Made by a program: the position numbers and the translations under genes | Assembly: GCA_020849855.1 (NCBI GenBank) | Contig: JADZFO010000032.1 | Coordinates: 1-50,257 of the forward strand | Source: a bacterium | Lineage (GTDB): Bacteria; 4484-113; JAFGCY01 | Direction: 5' to 3' | DNA: 50,257 bases | The notes under the pieces: model-generated | Databases searched by the model: none | What the model was told of the DNA's origin: nothing | The model's input: the letters and a program-made list of their open reading frames with translations, nothing else | Part shown: one piece after another, positions 9,446 to 17,206 of the stretch | Layout of the letters: the number at the start of each line of letters is the position of its first letter | Numbering within the stretch: position 1 is the stretch's first letter

Positions 9446-9886
9446 TCAGGAGCTTTGACCGAGCTTCGTCTTTAGTGCATCAAGCAGCAGCGCTGCAAAC
9501 CCGGCTGCTTCTTCCGCCTCGGAGTCGGAAGCATCCAGGCTGCCTTCATACTCGTCACGGTTGCGCTTGCGCCGCAGCGACTGGGCATAGGCAAGCTCGG
9601 CAGGCTGAGCGTGCAGTGTTGCCGGGAGGGTCTCCAGTGTAAGGAAGTGCTGACGCGGTCCGTTGACCACTCGGTAATCGTTGAGCCGCAACGCAGCCTT
9701 TGCGCAGGCCAGTACACACTGATAGGCGTTGACAATCCTTGACTCGGGGCTAAGCTGTTCCAGCCGCGCATCTGACAGGCGCCGGCCAGCCATGCGCAGC
9801 AGGCTGTCGATTTCCTCAGGCGAGTGGGCCAGCGGTTCCAGCTCGCCGGCTGCCTCCATCTCCTCAAGTCGCGTCGATCTCGCCAA
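9446..9886 (-). CDS. HEPN-domain protein of a HEPN/MNT module
   Basis: The 146-residue, mostly helical protein has the pattern of SAV_6107-like HEPN proteins: RIVNAYQCVLACAKAALRLNDYRV early, then RRKRNRDEYEG and an acidic run EAEEAAGFAALLLDAL. In HEPN/MNT pairs the HEPN protein is the toxin (often an RNase using an Rx4-6H motif) and the nucleotidyltransferase inactivates it by modifying it. Here the RN-Y segment lacks the usual His, as in other variants, so catalytic activity is uncertain. It overlaps the upstream MNT gene by 23 nt, so the two are translationally coupled. The name rests on pattern and context. Confidence 0.68.
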   Translation of the reverse strand: MARSTRLEEMEAAGELEPLAHSPEEIDSLLRMAGRRLSDARLEQLSPESRIVNAYQCVLACAKAALRLNDYRVVNGPRQHFLTLETLPATLHAQPAELAYAQSLRRKRNRDEYEGSLDASDSEAEEAAGFAALLLDALKTKLGQSS

Positions 9887-10439
9887 GGAGCATTATCTTA
9901 GGCCCTGAATGGGCCGTGTAAGGGAAGCCGCGGCCAAGCGCGATCTTCTTCCAGTACTCCGCGGGCTTGTAGACACTGGCATTTACTTCGCGGCCCAGGA
10001 CCTGCTGCAGGGGCTCCAGGGCTTCGGCCAGCTGCATGCTGCCGGCGCGCCCGACAACCATCACATCCACGTCGCTGTGCGGCCGCGGCTGGCCGGAGGC
10101 CATGCTGCCATAAACATAGGCAAGCTCAATCAGTGGAGCCAGCGGCTCCAGCGCTCCGGCCAGCACATCCCTGAGCCCCGCCGTCTTGCGCATTATGCTG
10201 CGCAGTTCCGGCGCGATCGGGCAGCGCGGATCGAGCCTGAAAAGCCTCAGCCGACCCAGGCGGCGCGAAGCCAGCACCCCCAGCTGCTCCAGCAGATCCA
10301 GCTCGCTCAGCACACCGGCGGAGTCCAGCCCGCAGCGGCGGGCCAGCTCGCGGCCGTGCAGCTCGGCCTCGGGCGCCATGACCAGTGCGGCCAGCACGGC
10401 GGCCCTGGTGCGCGAAAACATAGCCTCTGCGAGCTGCAT
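9864..10439 (-). CDS. HTH-fused minimal nucleotidyltransferase (antitoxin)
   Basis: The 191-residue protein joins an N-terminal winged-helix domain (about 8-70: LHGRELARRCGLDSAGVLSEL, like ArsR/MarR regulators) to a minimal nucleotidyltransferase domain with the motif GSMASGQPRPHSDVDVMVVG (about 112-131), which holds the GS and DVD catalytic residues. MNT proteins of HEPN/MNT modules transfer nucleotides onto the HEPN toxin; the DNA-binding part can also repress the operon. A 14-bp palindrome next to the -10 box is a likely operator. The start ATG has no Shine-Dalgarno; TATTAT seven nt upstream suggests a leaderless mRNA. Confidence 0.85.
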   Translation of the reverse strand: MQLAEAMFSRTRAAVLAALVMAPEAELHGRELARRCGLDSAGVLSELDLLEQLGVLASRRLGRLRLFRLDPRCPIAPELRSIMRKTAGLRDVLAGALEPLAPLIELAYVYGSMASGQPRPHSDVDVMVVGRAGSMQLAEALEPLQQVLGREVNASVYKPAEYWKKIALGRGFPYTAHSGPKIMLLGEIDAT

Positions 10440-10446
10440 TGCAGAG

Positions 10447-10466
10447 ATAATATCATCATATGATGA
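10447..10466 (-). promoter_or_regulatory. Promoter and palindromic operator of the HEPN/MNT operon
   Basis: On the minus strand TATTAT (10447-10452) lies seven nt before the MNT start. Directly upstream is the perfect 14-bp palindrome TCATCATATGATGA (10453-10466), inside the -35/-10 spacer. A repressor bound there would block transcription; the wHTH-MNT protein is the obvious candidate. Confidence 0.65.
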
Positions 10467-10512
10467 GAATTACTCTACATTGCAGCTGGCCGCTATGTCT
10501 GCGCTCCTTGCC

Positions 10513-10559
10513 GGGCGGACTCTGTCCGCCCCTACCTGACAAGGCGGACGCAAGCCGCC
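10513..10559. repeat. Dispersed palindromic repeat
   Basis: GGGCGGACTCTGTCCGCCC (10513-10531), followed by CCTACCTGAC and a second small inverted repeat (GGCGG/CCGCC, 10543-10559). It has the same plan as the repeats at 318-427 with one changed arm base set. Confidence 0.7.
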
Positions 10560-10601
10560 TGCCGGGTTTCTTGCTGGCTTGGTGCTACATTCTCAGCAGG
10601 C

Positions 10602-10607
10602 CATAGT
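10602..10607 (+). promoter_or_regulatory. Possible -10 box, 10614 gene
   Basis: CATAGT ends six nt before the ATG at 10614. There is no Shine-Dalgarno sequence. It is a weaker match than others in the window. Confidence 0.35.
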
Positions 10608-10613
10608 GCAAAG

Positions 10614-11402
10614 ATGCAGACTGACACTGGAAGAAGACGACAAGGGCAGACGGGCGCGGAGCTTTCTTCTGCGATGGGCGAGGTGTCTCTAGAGTCTGCG
10701 AGTTTGTCCTCCGCTCAACCTCCAAACGCTGGCCCCGAGCACGGCGCGGGCGCACTGGAACGGCTGCAGCGCCAGTTCGCACTCGACGATCGACGCGATA
10801 TAGCGGCCGTCTTCGCGGGCGGGGCCATCGCCGGCCTCATCGTGGGTGCTTTCCTGCATTTCTTCATCGGGGCCGCATTTGAAGATAGCGCAACGTCTTG
10901 GACACTGCCAATTCTGGTCTTCTACTTCGCCGTGCCCGTGATCGCCGCCGTTTCCTCCTGGCACTTGTTCACGCGCCTGCGGCAGCGCTACTGCGATTAC
11001 TTCATGCATGTGTTTGATCGTGGCTGCGTAATGCAGTTGCTGATCGAGCATGAGACGCCGCTGGACTGGCCGCGCTGGGGCGGGCTCAATCGGGGTCCCA
11101 CTGGCTTGTGGCAGTTGTTGAACACTGACCTCAGACGCCAGCTTGATGCAAGCAGTTTCAGTGGCCGTATGCGCCTGTTCATCCGGGACTTTCGCCCGGC
11201 CATGTTGCCTGCTCCGGTAGAAGCCACCTACCCGATGTTTCCGCTGTCAACGCTGCGATCCATACTTGGGGCCACTGGCTGCCTGGGCTGTCTGTTTCTG
11301 CCATTTATCCCCATTGCCACAGTCTTGCTGATTTCAGGCGAAGTCATCGACTGCGCCTGCCGCGCAGGAATGCGCAGTGCTCTGCTGCGCTTCTTCTCCT
11401 GA
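10614..11402 (+). CDS. Predicted inner-membrane protein of unknown function
   Basis: I do not recognise this 262-residue protein. A polar, low-complexity N-terminus (about 1-60) precedes three hydrophobic segments: about 63-86 (IAAVFAGGAIAGLIVGAFLHFF), 98-118 (LPILVFYFAVPVIAAVSSWHLF) and 222-247 (ILGATGCLGCLFLPFIPIATVLL). Between the second and third lies a soluble loop of about 100 residues rich in Trp, Arg and Phe. An alternative start at residue 21 (MGEVSLES) would only shorten the polar tail. It is convergent with the next gene, and the neighbours give no functional hint. Confidence 0.7.
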   Translation: MQTDTGRRRQGQTGAELSSAMGEVSLESASLSSAQPPNAGPEHGAGALERLQRQFALDDRRDIAAVFAGGAIAGLIVGAFLHFFIGAAFEDSATSWTLPILVFYFAVPVIAAVSSWHLFTRLRQRYCDYFMHVFDRGCVMQLLIEHETPLDWPRWGGLNRGPTGLWQLLNTDLRRQLDASSFSGRMRLFIRDFRPAMLPAPVEATYPMFPLSTLRSILGATGCLGCLFLPFIPIATVLLISGEVIDCACRAGMRSALLRFFS

Positions 11403-11440
11403 TCGTCAAAGAGCGGCTTGGGCTACAAATGGAATGAGTG

Positions 11441-14140
11441 CTAGCCGATCGGGTCCTCGACCTGGAAGTTCATGTCATAGCGGCTGACCATGCCTTCCTC
11501 GTCGGTGACCCAGAGCGTCGCGTTGTAGGGCACGTACTTCTGGTCGTAGTCCCAGCTGACGATCGGGTTTGGCCCGTCGTACTCGCAGAAGCCGTCGCCG
11601 TTGAGGTCCCACTCATAGTTCACGATGCCAAAGGGCGCGCCGGTGTCCACGCCGTCGGGGTCATAGGCCCCCCGCGGGTTGGGATAGGCCGGCGGCTCCG
11701 GCGCGTAGTAGGTGGCGTCGAAGTTCACCGTATAGGGCCCCGGGTTGTCGACCGCGAACCACAGCGGCCCGGCCTGGAAGTGCGCGGCCGGCGCCTGCGG
11801 CCCTTCCTCGCAGCCGATATGCGTGCTGTAGATATCGAAATCGGCGTTGAAGAGCTCCCAGGTTTCATCAAAGAGGCTGATGCCCAGGATCTTGCCGTAA
11901 AGGAAGAACTCACTGGCGAAGCCGCCGGTCAGGTTCACATTGGCGCAGAAGGGGCCATTGCTGATGTCGTAGTTCCCGTCCAGGTGGCCCTTGAGGTAAG
12001 GCTTCAGCTTCACCCCGCCGCCGATGGAGCCATAGAGCTCCAGCGCGAACTCCGGCCGCAGGTAGACCTCCATATCGGCTGTGCCGGTGACCCGCAGCTC
12101 CGGCGGGATCGGGTTGAAGATATCGTCCAGCTCGGCCACCGTGCTCCAGCCGTCGTCCTCGTGGTACTTCACGCCCAGGCGCACGGTGTAATCCAGGTTG
12201 AAGCCGCTGCGGGCGTGGCAATCCACGCCGGCCGAGCCGGTGATGCCGCCATAGACATCAATCTTGCCGGCCAGCCAGACGGGCACCGGGCCGACCATGA
12301 AGTAGTAGTCCTTGCGCAGGCTGTAGAGCTTGGTCTCCTTCTCGAAGCCCTCGTACCAGTGGCCGTCGACCAGCAGCTCCATGTTGGCCGTCAGGTTGCC
12401 GGCAGCGATGGCGTGGAAGGAGTTGAGGTCATATGGCACGCCAAGGAAGGTGTCGAAATCAGCGTCGATATCAAAGCTGGGGCCGAAGCTGAAGTTGGCC
12501 TGGGGCAGGCTGACCTTGAAGAAGTTCTCGCCGGATTGGGTGTTGTAAAGCACCGTGCCGTCCAGGTTGAAGGAGATCAGGCTGTCATCAGAGACCGAGC
12601 GGCGCAAAGCGCCCGGGGCAGCCGAGGCGCCCCTGCCCAGCGCCATTCCGATGCCCGAGCAGCCGGTGTGCTCAAGGCCCGGGCGCAGGTCGGTGATCGC
12701 CGCGCCAGTGAAGTCGAGGCCGCTGCGGGTCAGGCCGCCCTTGAGGAAGACCTCGCCCATTGAAACATCGTCCTGCGTCTCGATAGTTAACATCCCGAGG
12801 TCATCGCTGACAAAGGTGACCCGTCTGAGGAACCCGCCCTCGGCCTGGCCGTTGACCGGGTTGTACAGGAAACCTACAAGGATGTCACCTTCGTTGATGT
12901 CCTGGCTGGCGGAATGATCGCGGATGAGGAAGAAGGAACCTTCATGCTCGAGCAGTTCGAACTCGCTACTGTAAGTCGGGTCGCTCTTGTTACCGTCAAC
13001 GATGCGCACATTCGGCGCGACGATGACCACAGACGGACCGTCATACTGGCTTGGCGTGCCCTCGCTCTCCGGCGCGGCCGTCGCGTCCACCGGGCGGACC
13101 CAGTAGATCTCGCCCTCGGCCGGCGGCAGGCTTAAGGGGAAATCAAAGGCGATGCGCTCACTGGCCGTGTTGAAGCCGGCGGCGCTGAAGGGCAGGCTGC
13201 CGATGGGGCTCAGCTCCGAGGCCGCGTCGTTGGCGTCCGGCAGCTGCGCGACATCCGTGCCCTGGTAGACATTGAAGGCGGTCACCTTGCGGCGGAAGTT
13301 GAAGCCGATGGCCGCCAGGTCCTGCACGCTGATGGTGCCGTCCTGGTTGCCGTCCACCACTGCGAGCGCGGAGGTCGGCGGGAACTGGCCACCCTCGGCC
13401 AGCGCGCCGAAATTCAGGCCGATGGGCGTGAGGTCGGCGACGGCTACCTGGCCGTCCTGGTTATAGTCGCCGGCGCAGGCATAAAGCCAGTGCAGGTTGA
13501 GCTGTTCTTCCTCCAGCATCAGCGGGGCCTGGCTGCCGTTGCCGCTGGGGGCGGCGCTGCTGATGCGGGTTTGCGGCGCCGGGCGGCGGGCAAAGAGCAC
13601 GCGCGCCACAGCACCCGAGCCGCTGAAGCCGCGGGTATCCGCGCTGAGCGTGCGCTTCAGCACCTGGCCGTGCTGCACTGCCCCGCGGTCGCTGAGAAGG
13701 GCCAGCTCCAGCAGCTTATCGGACGCGCCGAGCCTGCCAGTTGCCGCGGCCGCCAGCGGGCTGTACTGCTCCGCGTCGTAGTCCAGCTCGAAGTAGAGCG
13801 CGCGCAGGTCCAGCGCCGACTGCGCCCGGACTTCCAGCGCGAAGACATCACGGCCCTGCGCGGAAAGCTCCGCCTCTGTCGCTGGCGCCTCCCGCAGCTC
13901 AAAGCCGGCCACCCGGCTGCCGGGCAGCAGGCTGGCGCCGTCCACTTCGAGGGTGAAGGAGCCGTAGCGGGCGCTGAAGGCCGGGGCGGCGGCGCCGGGC
14001 AGGGGACTGAGGGCCGGAGCCGCCGGCTTCAGGGCGGCGCCCTCTGCCTGTTCCAGCGCGCTGCGCTGCCCGGCGGAGCCGCAGCCCGCCAGAGCCAGTA
14101 TGGCCAGCAGGGCCAGGATGCGTTTGACAGCGGCGTTCAT
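11441..14140 (-). CDS. Large lipoprotein with cohesin-like, dockerin-like and PKD-like parts
   Basis: The 899-residue protein begins with a lipoprotein signal (LAILALAGC, Cys about residue 20). Residues about 55-190 look like a cohesin-type beta-sandwich (ALEVRAQSALDLRALYFELDYD). Two dockerin-like calcium repeats follow at about 223-245 (DYNQDGQVAVADLTPIGLNFG) and 260-280 (DGNQDGTISVQDLAAIGFNF), then an Fn3-like region. A long beta-rich middle has no recognisable family. A PKD-like end (about 790-899) contains VNYEWDLNGDGFCEYDG. It is probably anchored in the outer membrane and involved in surface display or binding. GGGGAG precedes the ATG. The subtilase lipoprotein at 21121 has the same dockerin-like block near its N-terminus. 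Confidence 0.72.
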   Translation of the reverse strand: MNAAVKRILALLAILALAGCGSAGQRSALEQAEGAALKPAAPALSPLPGAAAPAFSARYGSFTLEVDGASLLPGSRVAGFELREAPATEAELSAQGRDVFALEVRAQSALDLRALYFELDYDAEQYSPLAAAATGRLGASDKLLELALLSDRGAVQHGQVLKRTLSADTRGFSGSGAVARVLFARRPAPQTRISSAAPSGNGSQAPLMLEEEQLNLHWLYACAGDYNQDGQVAVADLTPIGLNFGALAEGGQFPPTSALAVVDGNQDGTISVQDLAAIGFNFRRKVTAFNVYQGTDVAQLPDANDAASELSPIGSLPFSAAGFNTASERIAFDFPLSLPPAEGEIYWVRPVDATAAPESEGTPSQYDGPSVVIVAPNVRIVDGNKSDPTYSSEFELLEHEGSFFLIRDHSASQDINEGDILVGFLYNPVNGQAEGGFLRRVTFVSDDLGMLTIETQDDVSMGEVFLKGGLTRSGLDFTGAAITDLRPGLEHTGCSGIGMALGRGASAAPGALRRSVSDDSLISFNLDGTVLYNTQSGENFFKVSLPQANFSFGPSFDIDADFDTFLGVPYDLNSFHAIAAGNLTANMELLVDGHWYEGFEKETKLYSLRKDYYFMVGPVPVWLAGKIDVYGGITGSAGVDCHARSGFNLDYTVRLGVKYHEDDGWSTVAELDDIFNPIPPELRVTGTADMEVYLRPEFALELYGSIGGGVKLKPYLKGHLDGNYDISNGPFCANVNLTGGFASEFFLYGKILGISLFDETWELFNADFDIYSTHIGCEEGPQAPAAHFQAGPLWFAVDNPGPYTVNFDATYYAPEPPAYPNPRGAYDPDGVDTGAPFGIVNYEWDLNGDGFCEYDGPNPIVSWDYDQKYVPYNATLWVTDEEGMVSRYDMNFQVEDPIG

Positions 14141-14263
14141 AGGCTCCCCAGGTGCGCAGACTGCGCACCGCCTAGTTTAACCAGCCGCCGGGCGCATTAA
14201 ACAGATTCTCAGCGAATCAGCCTCTGCGCGCCGCGAAGACCCGGCGCCGGGTAAGGCCGGGCC

Positions 14264-14269
14264 TAGAAT
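14264..14269 (+). promoter_or_regulatory. -10 box of methyltransferase gene
   Basis: TAGAAT ends six nt before the ATG at 14276, without a Shine-Dalgarno sequence, so the mRNA is probably leaderless. Confidence 0.5.
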
Positions 14270-14275
14270 CAGGGC

Positions 14276-15082
14276 ATGTCGATCATGCGCGAGGAGTACG
14301 GCTTTGACTTCGGCTCGCAGGCCGAGGCCTATGCGCAGTTCCGCCCGCCCTATCCGCCGCGGCTCTTCGAGGAGCTGGCCGCCCGCGGCGTCGGCCTGAC
14401 CGGCCAGCGCATCCTGGACGCTGGCTCCGGCACCGGCCTTGTCAGCCTTGAGCTGGCCCGCCGCGGCTGCGCTGTGAGCGCGCTGGATGTCTCGGCGCAG
14501 CAACTGGCCAAGCAGCGCGAGCTGGCGGCAAGCGAAGGCCTTAGTATCGAGACCTTTGAGGCCGGCTTTGAGCACAGCGGCCTGCCGGCGCAAAGCTTCG
14601 ACTGCATCAGCGCTGCCACCTGCTGGCACTACTTCGAGCCTGCTGCCGCCGCGCGCGAGACCCGCCGGCTGCTGCGCCCCGGCGGCAGGCTGGCGGTGAT
14701 CTATATCGTCTGGCTGCCGGTGGAAGGCTCGCTGGCCCAGCGCACGGAAGAACTGATCCTGAAGCACAACCCGGCCTGGACACTGGCTGGCCTGCTGGGC
14801 CTGCCGAACCGCGTGATCAGCGAGCTGACCGCAGCGCAGCTCGGCCCGCTGGATATCGTTAGCTTTGACCACCCGGTCCGCTTCAGCCCGGGGCAGTGGA
14901 TCGGCCGCATGCAGAGCTGCGGCGGAGCCGGCGCAGGCGGCATGGACAGCGCGGCATGGGCCGCCTTCAGCAGAGAGCTGGCCGCCCTGCTGGCGCGGGA
15001 CTACCCGCAGGGCGCGGAGATCCCGCACCGCAGCTTTGCCGCCGTGCTGACGCTGGACGCTTCAGAGCCCGCTGGCGACTAG
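14276..15082 (+). CDS. Class I SAM-dependent methyltransferase
   Basis: The 268-residue protein has a Rossmann methyltransferase core: the SAM-binding glycine motif RILDAGSGTGLVSLELARRG (about 43-62), the acidic residue after strand 2 (SALDVS), motif IV region FDCISAATCWHYF and LRPGGRLAVIYIVW. The N-terminus YGFDFGSQAEAYAQFRPPYP is typical of UbiE/Tam-like small-molecule methyltransferases. The substrate is unknown. Its stop codon overlaps that of the convergent gene: both stops use the palindrome CTAG at 15079-15082. Confidence 0.85.
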   Translation: MSIMREEYGFDFGSQAEAYAQFRPPYPPRLFEELAARGVGLTGQRILDAGSGTGLVSLELARRGCAVSALDVSAQQLAKQRELAASEGLSIETFEAGFEHSGLPAQSFDCISAATCWHYFEPAAAARETRRLLRPGGRLAVIYIVWLPVEGSLAQRTEELILKHNPAWTLAGLLGLPNRVISELTAAQLGPLDIVSFDHPVRFSPGQWIGRMQSCGGAGAGGMDSAAWAAFSRELAALLARDYPQGAEIPHRSFAAVLTLDASEPAGD

Positions 15083-16386
15083 TCCGCGGACCACAGCAGC
15101 AGCTCATCGCTGGTCCAGAGCAGCAGACCGTCCTGCTCACCCTGCGGCAGCACTTCGATCAGCCGCACTTTTTGAGGCAGGCCTGAGTCATAGAAGCAGC
15201 GGCCGTCAAGGTGGAAGATCAGCAGCCGCGCCTGGCGCCCTTCGCCCCAGGGCTGCAGCACCGCGATGGCGCTGCCCTGGCTGCGCCGCAGGGCGCAGGC
15301 CTGCAGCTCCTGCGCTGGCATGGTCTCGCGCCCGCCATAGTCCAGTCGCCGCAGCCGGCCCCCCGGGTTGTCGATCCAGGACTCGCCGTCCAGCAGCAGC
15401 TCAGTGGCGCTGTCGGCGTCCAGCTGCACCGCGGCGCTCGGGCGGCCGAGGTAGGTGTGCGCCAGCAGCGGCCCGGCGATGGGATAAGCATTCGGCCGCG
15501 CGTAGAAGAGCTGCAGGGGCTTGTCCGCCTCGCCCTCGGCCCAGGGCACGCGCGCGGCGGCCTGGCCGGCCAGGCTGTCCTGGGTGCGCCAGCAGACGAT
15601 CTCGCTGGCCCCGTCGCCATCCGCATCACACAGCGGCCCGAAGCCGTGGTCTTTCCAGAGCTCAAAGCGGCCGTGCTCGCTGCCCCCGGGCTGGTAGACC
15701 ACCATATCGCCGCTGTCCTCCAGCAGCCAGATCAGCTCGCCGCCGCGGCCATCGCCGCCCATAACGTTCGGCCGAATGTCCGCCAGGGGCAGGGCCTTGA
15801 AGGTCTGCAGGCGCTGGCCCAGCACCGTATACAGATAAGTCTCGCCGGCCGCAGGGCTGTAGTACAGAATCTCGGCGCGGCGGTCGCGGTCGCTGTCCGG
15901 GCCGCGCAGGCAGAGCTTCAGGCCCGCTGCAGCGGGGTCCGGCTTGCCCAGCTGGCCGCGGCCAGTGTTGCCGGCAAAGCGCAAAAGGCCCGGGCGGCGG
16001 GCCTGGGTCACCAGCACCTCGCTGCTGCCGTCGCCGTCAAAGTCGCCCAGCGCGTGGCTGTGCAGGGCCTCAGGGCCCAGGCCGCTTAGCAGCAGCTCTG
16101 TGTTCAGCGCGTTGTCCATGGCCGGCTCGGGCATGTTCTGCGCGGGGGCTTTGGAGGGGCGGCGCGGCGCGGCCTGACGCTGCACTTCCAGCGCCGGGCG
16201 CTCCTGGGCCTGCTGCAGAGAGCGATCGTGCTGCGAGCGGGAGATAGCAATGCTGCCCAGCAGCAGGACAAGACCCGCGCAGGCATAGGCCAGGATCCAC
16301 AGCAGGTCGTGCGAGGGCAGAGGGGCAGCAGACTGCTGCGATTCAGAACTTCGCCGCGGCGGCGGAATGATGAGCACCGGACCCAC
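15079..16386 (-). CDS. Membrane-anchored FG-GAP/VCBS-like repeat protein
   Basis: The 435-residue protein has a cytoplasmic N-terminus, one TM segment at about 29-48 (LLWILAYACAGLVLLLGSIA), a basic Pro/Ala linker, then repeated Asp-rich calcium-loop motifs typical of FG-GAP/VCBS propellers: GDFDGDGSSEVLVTQ, RGPDSDRDRRAEILYY, CDADGDGASEIVCWR and QLDADSATELLLDG. This predicts a beta-propeller facing outward from the inner membrane. Its role is unknown; such domains usually mediate binding. The start is GTG with TATAGT eight nt upstream, so it is probably leaderless. It lies downstream of tyrS and the stranded tyrS tail. Confidence 0.7.
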   Translation of the reverse strand: MGPVLIIPPPRRSSESQQSAAPLPSHDLLWILAYACAGLVLLLGSIAISRSQHDRSLQQAQERPALEVQRQAAPRRPSKAPAQNMPEPAMDNALNTELLLSGLGPEALHSHALGDFDGDGSSEVLVTQARRPGLLRFAGNTGRGQLGKPDPAAAGLKLCLRGPDSDRDRRAEILYYSPAAGETYLYTVLGQRLQTFKALPLADIRPNVMGGDGRGGELIWLLEDSGDMVVYQPGGSEHGRFELWKDHGFGPLCDADGDGASEIVCWRTQDSLAGQAAARVPWAEGEADKPLQLFYARPNAYPIAGPLLAHTYLGRPSAAVQLDADSATELLLDGESWIDNPGGRLRRLDYGGRETMPAQELQACALRRSQGSAIAVLQPWGEGRQARLLIFHLDGRCFYDSGLPQKVRLIEVLPQGEQDGLLLWTSDELLLWSAD

Positions 16387-16394
16387 TGCCGCTG

Positions 16395-16400
16395 ACTATA
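16395..16400 (-). promoter_or_regulatory. -10 box of FG-GAP protein gene
   Basis: TATAGT on the minus strand, eight nt before the GTG start at 16386; no Shine-Dalgarno sequence. Confidence 0.5.
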
Positions 16401-16443
16401 GCGCAGCTTGATCCGCCGGGGCCCAGCAGTACGCACGGCCGGC

Positions 16444-16523
16444 GCTGGCTGCTTTGCTGCCGTGGATTCTGTGTTTTGCTGCTTTGGAGTTCTGGTCCTT
16501 TTGGTGTCTTTGGTGCTTTGGTG
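16444..16523. repeat. Degenerate terminal-repeat tract beyond the stranded tyrS tail
   Basis: This T/G-rich tract has 8-9 nt periodicity (TTTGGTGTCTTTGGTGCTTT). It is a diverged copy of the right terminal repeat at 17170-17190, in the same orientation and at the same place relative to a tyrS stop codon. It may be the end of an older element. Confidence 0.6.
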
Positions 16524-16538
16524 GTAAGAACTCTTCCC

Positions 16539-16670
16539 TCAGACCAGCTTCACGATCTTCCGCTTGCCCACCTGCAGGGTAATGCCGGCTGCCGCGCTGA
16601 GCGTCGTCAGCGGGTCTGGCTGCACCGTGCCGTTGATCTTCACCCCGCCCTGCTCGATCAGCCTGCGCAT
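16539..16670 (-). pseudogene. Stranded second copy of the tyrS 3' end (S4 domain tail)
   Basis: On the minus strand this reads RRLIEQGGVKINGTVQPDPL and continues to LQVGKRKIVKLV-stop. It is clearly a second version of the tyrosyl-tRNA synthetase C-terminus (active copy: RRLIEQGAVKLNGEVVSDKF ... LQVGKRKIVKLV). It has no start codon context of its own and the rest of tyrS is absent. Its last 42 nt (16536-16577) are identical to the active end (17204-17245), but upstream codons differ strongly. It is GC-rich, like the host (about 68% by hand over 16561-16680), whereas the active tail is near 50%. I read it as the former tyrS tail displaced by an insertion. Confidence 0.85.
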
Positions 16671-16695
16671 GGGCAGGAATCAAGATCCAGATTCA

Positions 16696-16716
16696 ACCAC
16701 AAAGGCACAAAGACAC
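16696..16716 (+). repeat. Left terminal inverted repeat of the GxxExxY element
   Basis: This 21-nt sequence is an exact inverted match to 17170-17190. Internally it is built of near-tandem 7-8 nt CACAAAG units. Confidence 0.9.
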
Positions 16717-16753
16717 TAAGAAATCCGAAGAATTGATCCCTGCGTATCAAGTC

Positions 16754-17149
16754 TCACAGGATCAATCGCTTGATGCCGTCCTTTACCAGGGGTACGTTGA
16801 AGTTGATCAGCAGGCCAAGTCGCTTCTGGGTCAGCTTCATGTATGTGAGCAGCTGAGCTTCGTGCAAAGGTATCAGTTTCTCGACAGCCTTGACTTCGAT
16901 AATGACCTGGTCTTCGACCAGCAGGTCAATTCTGAAGCCGGCCTCGATCTCCTGTCCGGCGTAGAAGACGGGTACCACAACCTGCGAAAGGAGGCGAATT
17001 CCTCGGTTGCGCAGCTCAATGAGCAGGCAGCTTTCGTAAACGCTTTCCAGCAATCCGGGGCCCAGGGTGCTGTGAACAACAAGGGCGGCGTCAACAATGA
17101 TCGCCGAAAGCTCGTCGGTCCTCGGCGGCAGCGGACTGGCCTCTGTCAT
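16754..17149 (-). CDS. GxxExxY family protein (PD-(D/E)XK nuclease-like)
   Basis: The 131-residue protein shows the family motif GLLESVY at residues 32-38 and an apparently intact PD-(D/E)XK core: Asp75 in FRIDLLV, then Glu85-x-Lys87 in IIEVKAVE, with QLLTYM in the following helix. The family (TIGR04256/PF13366 type) occurs in multiple copies in many environmental genomes. Its function is not established; a nuclease fold is predicted. A GGAGCGAG site lies three nt upstream of the ATG. It sits alone between inverted repeats at the 3' end of tyrS, in the same direction. Base composition is lower than in neighbours. If the nuclease acts, the terminal repeats or the tyrS end are the natural candidate targets, which is inference. 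Confidence 0.92.
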   Translation of the reverse strand: MTEASPLPPRTDELSAIIVDAALVVHSTLGPGLLESVYESCLLIELRNRGIRLLSQVVVPVFYAGQEIEAGFRIDLLVEDQVIIEVKAVEKLIPLHEAQLLTYMKLTQKRLGLLINFNVPLVKDGIKRLIL

Positions 17150-17169
17150 TGTCTCGCTCCGGTTACTTT

Positions 17170-17190
17170 GTGTCTTTGTGCCTTTGTGGT
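17170..17190 (-). repeat. Right terminal inverted repeat of the GxxExxY element
   Basis: Exact inverted match to 16696-16716. It lies 16 nt downstream of the tyrS stop on the minus strand and 20 nt upstream of the GxxExxY start, so it is transcribed with either gene. Confidence 0.9.
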
Positions 17191-17206
17191 AAGAACTCTT
17201 TTCCCC

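Noticed and set aside
16396-16683. 95-codon minus-strand frame over the stranded tyrS tail
   Set aside because: It is in a different frame from the tyrS-homologous reading and has no recognisable sequence; the homologous frame has no start.
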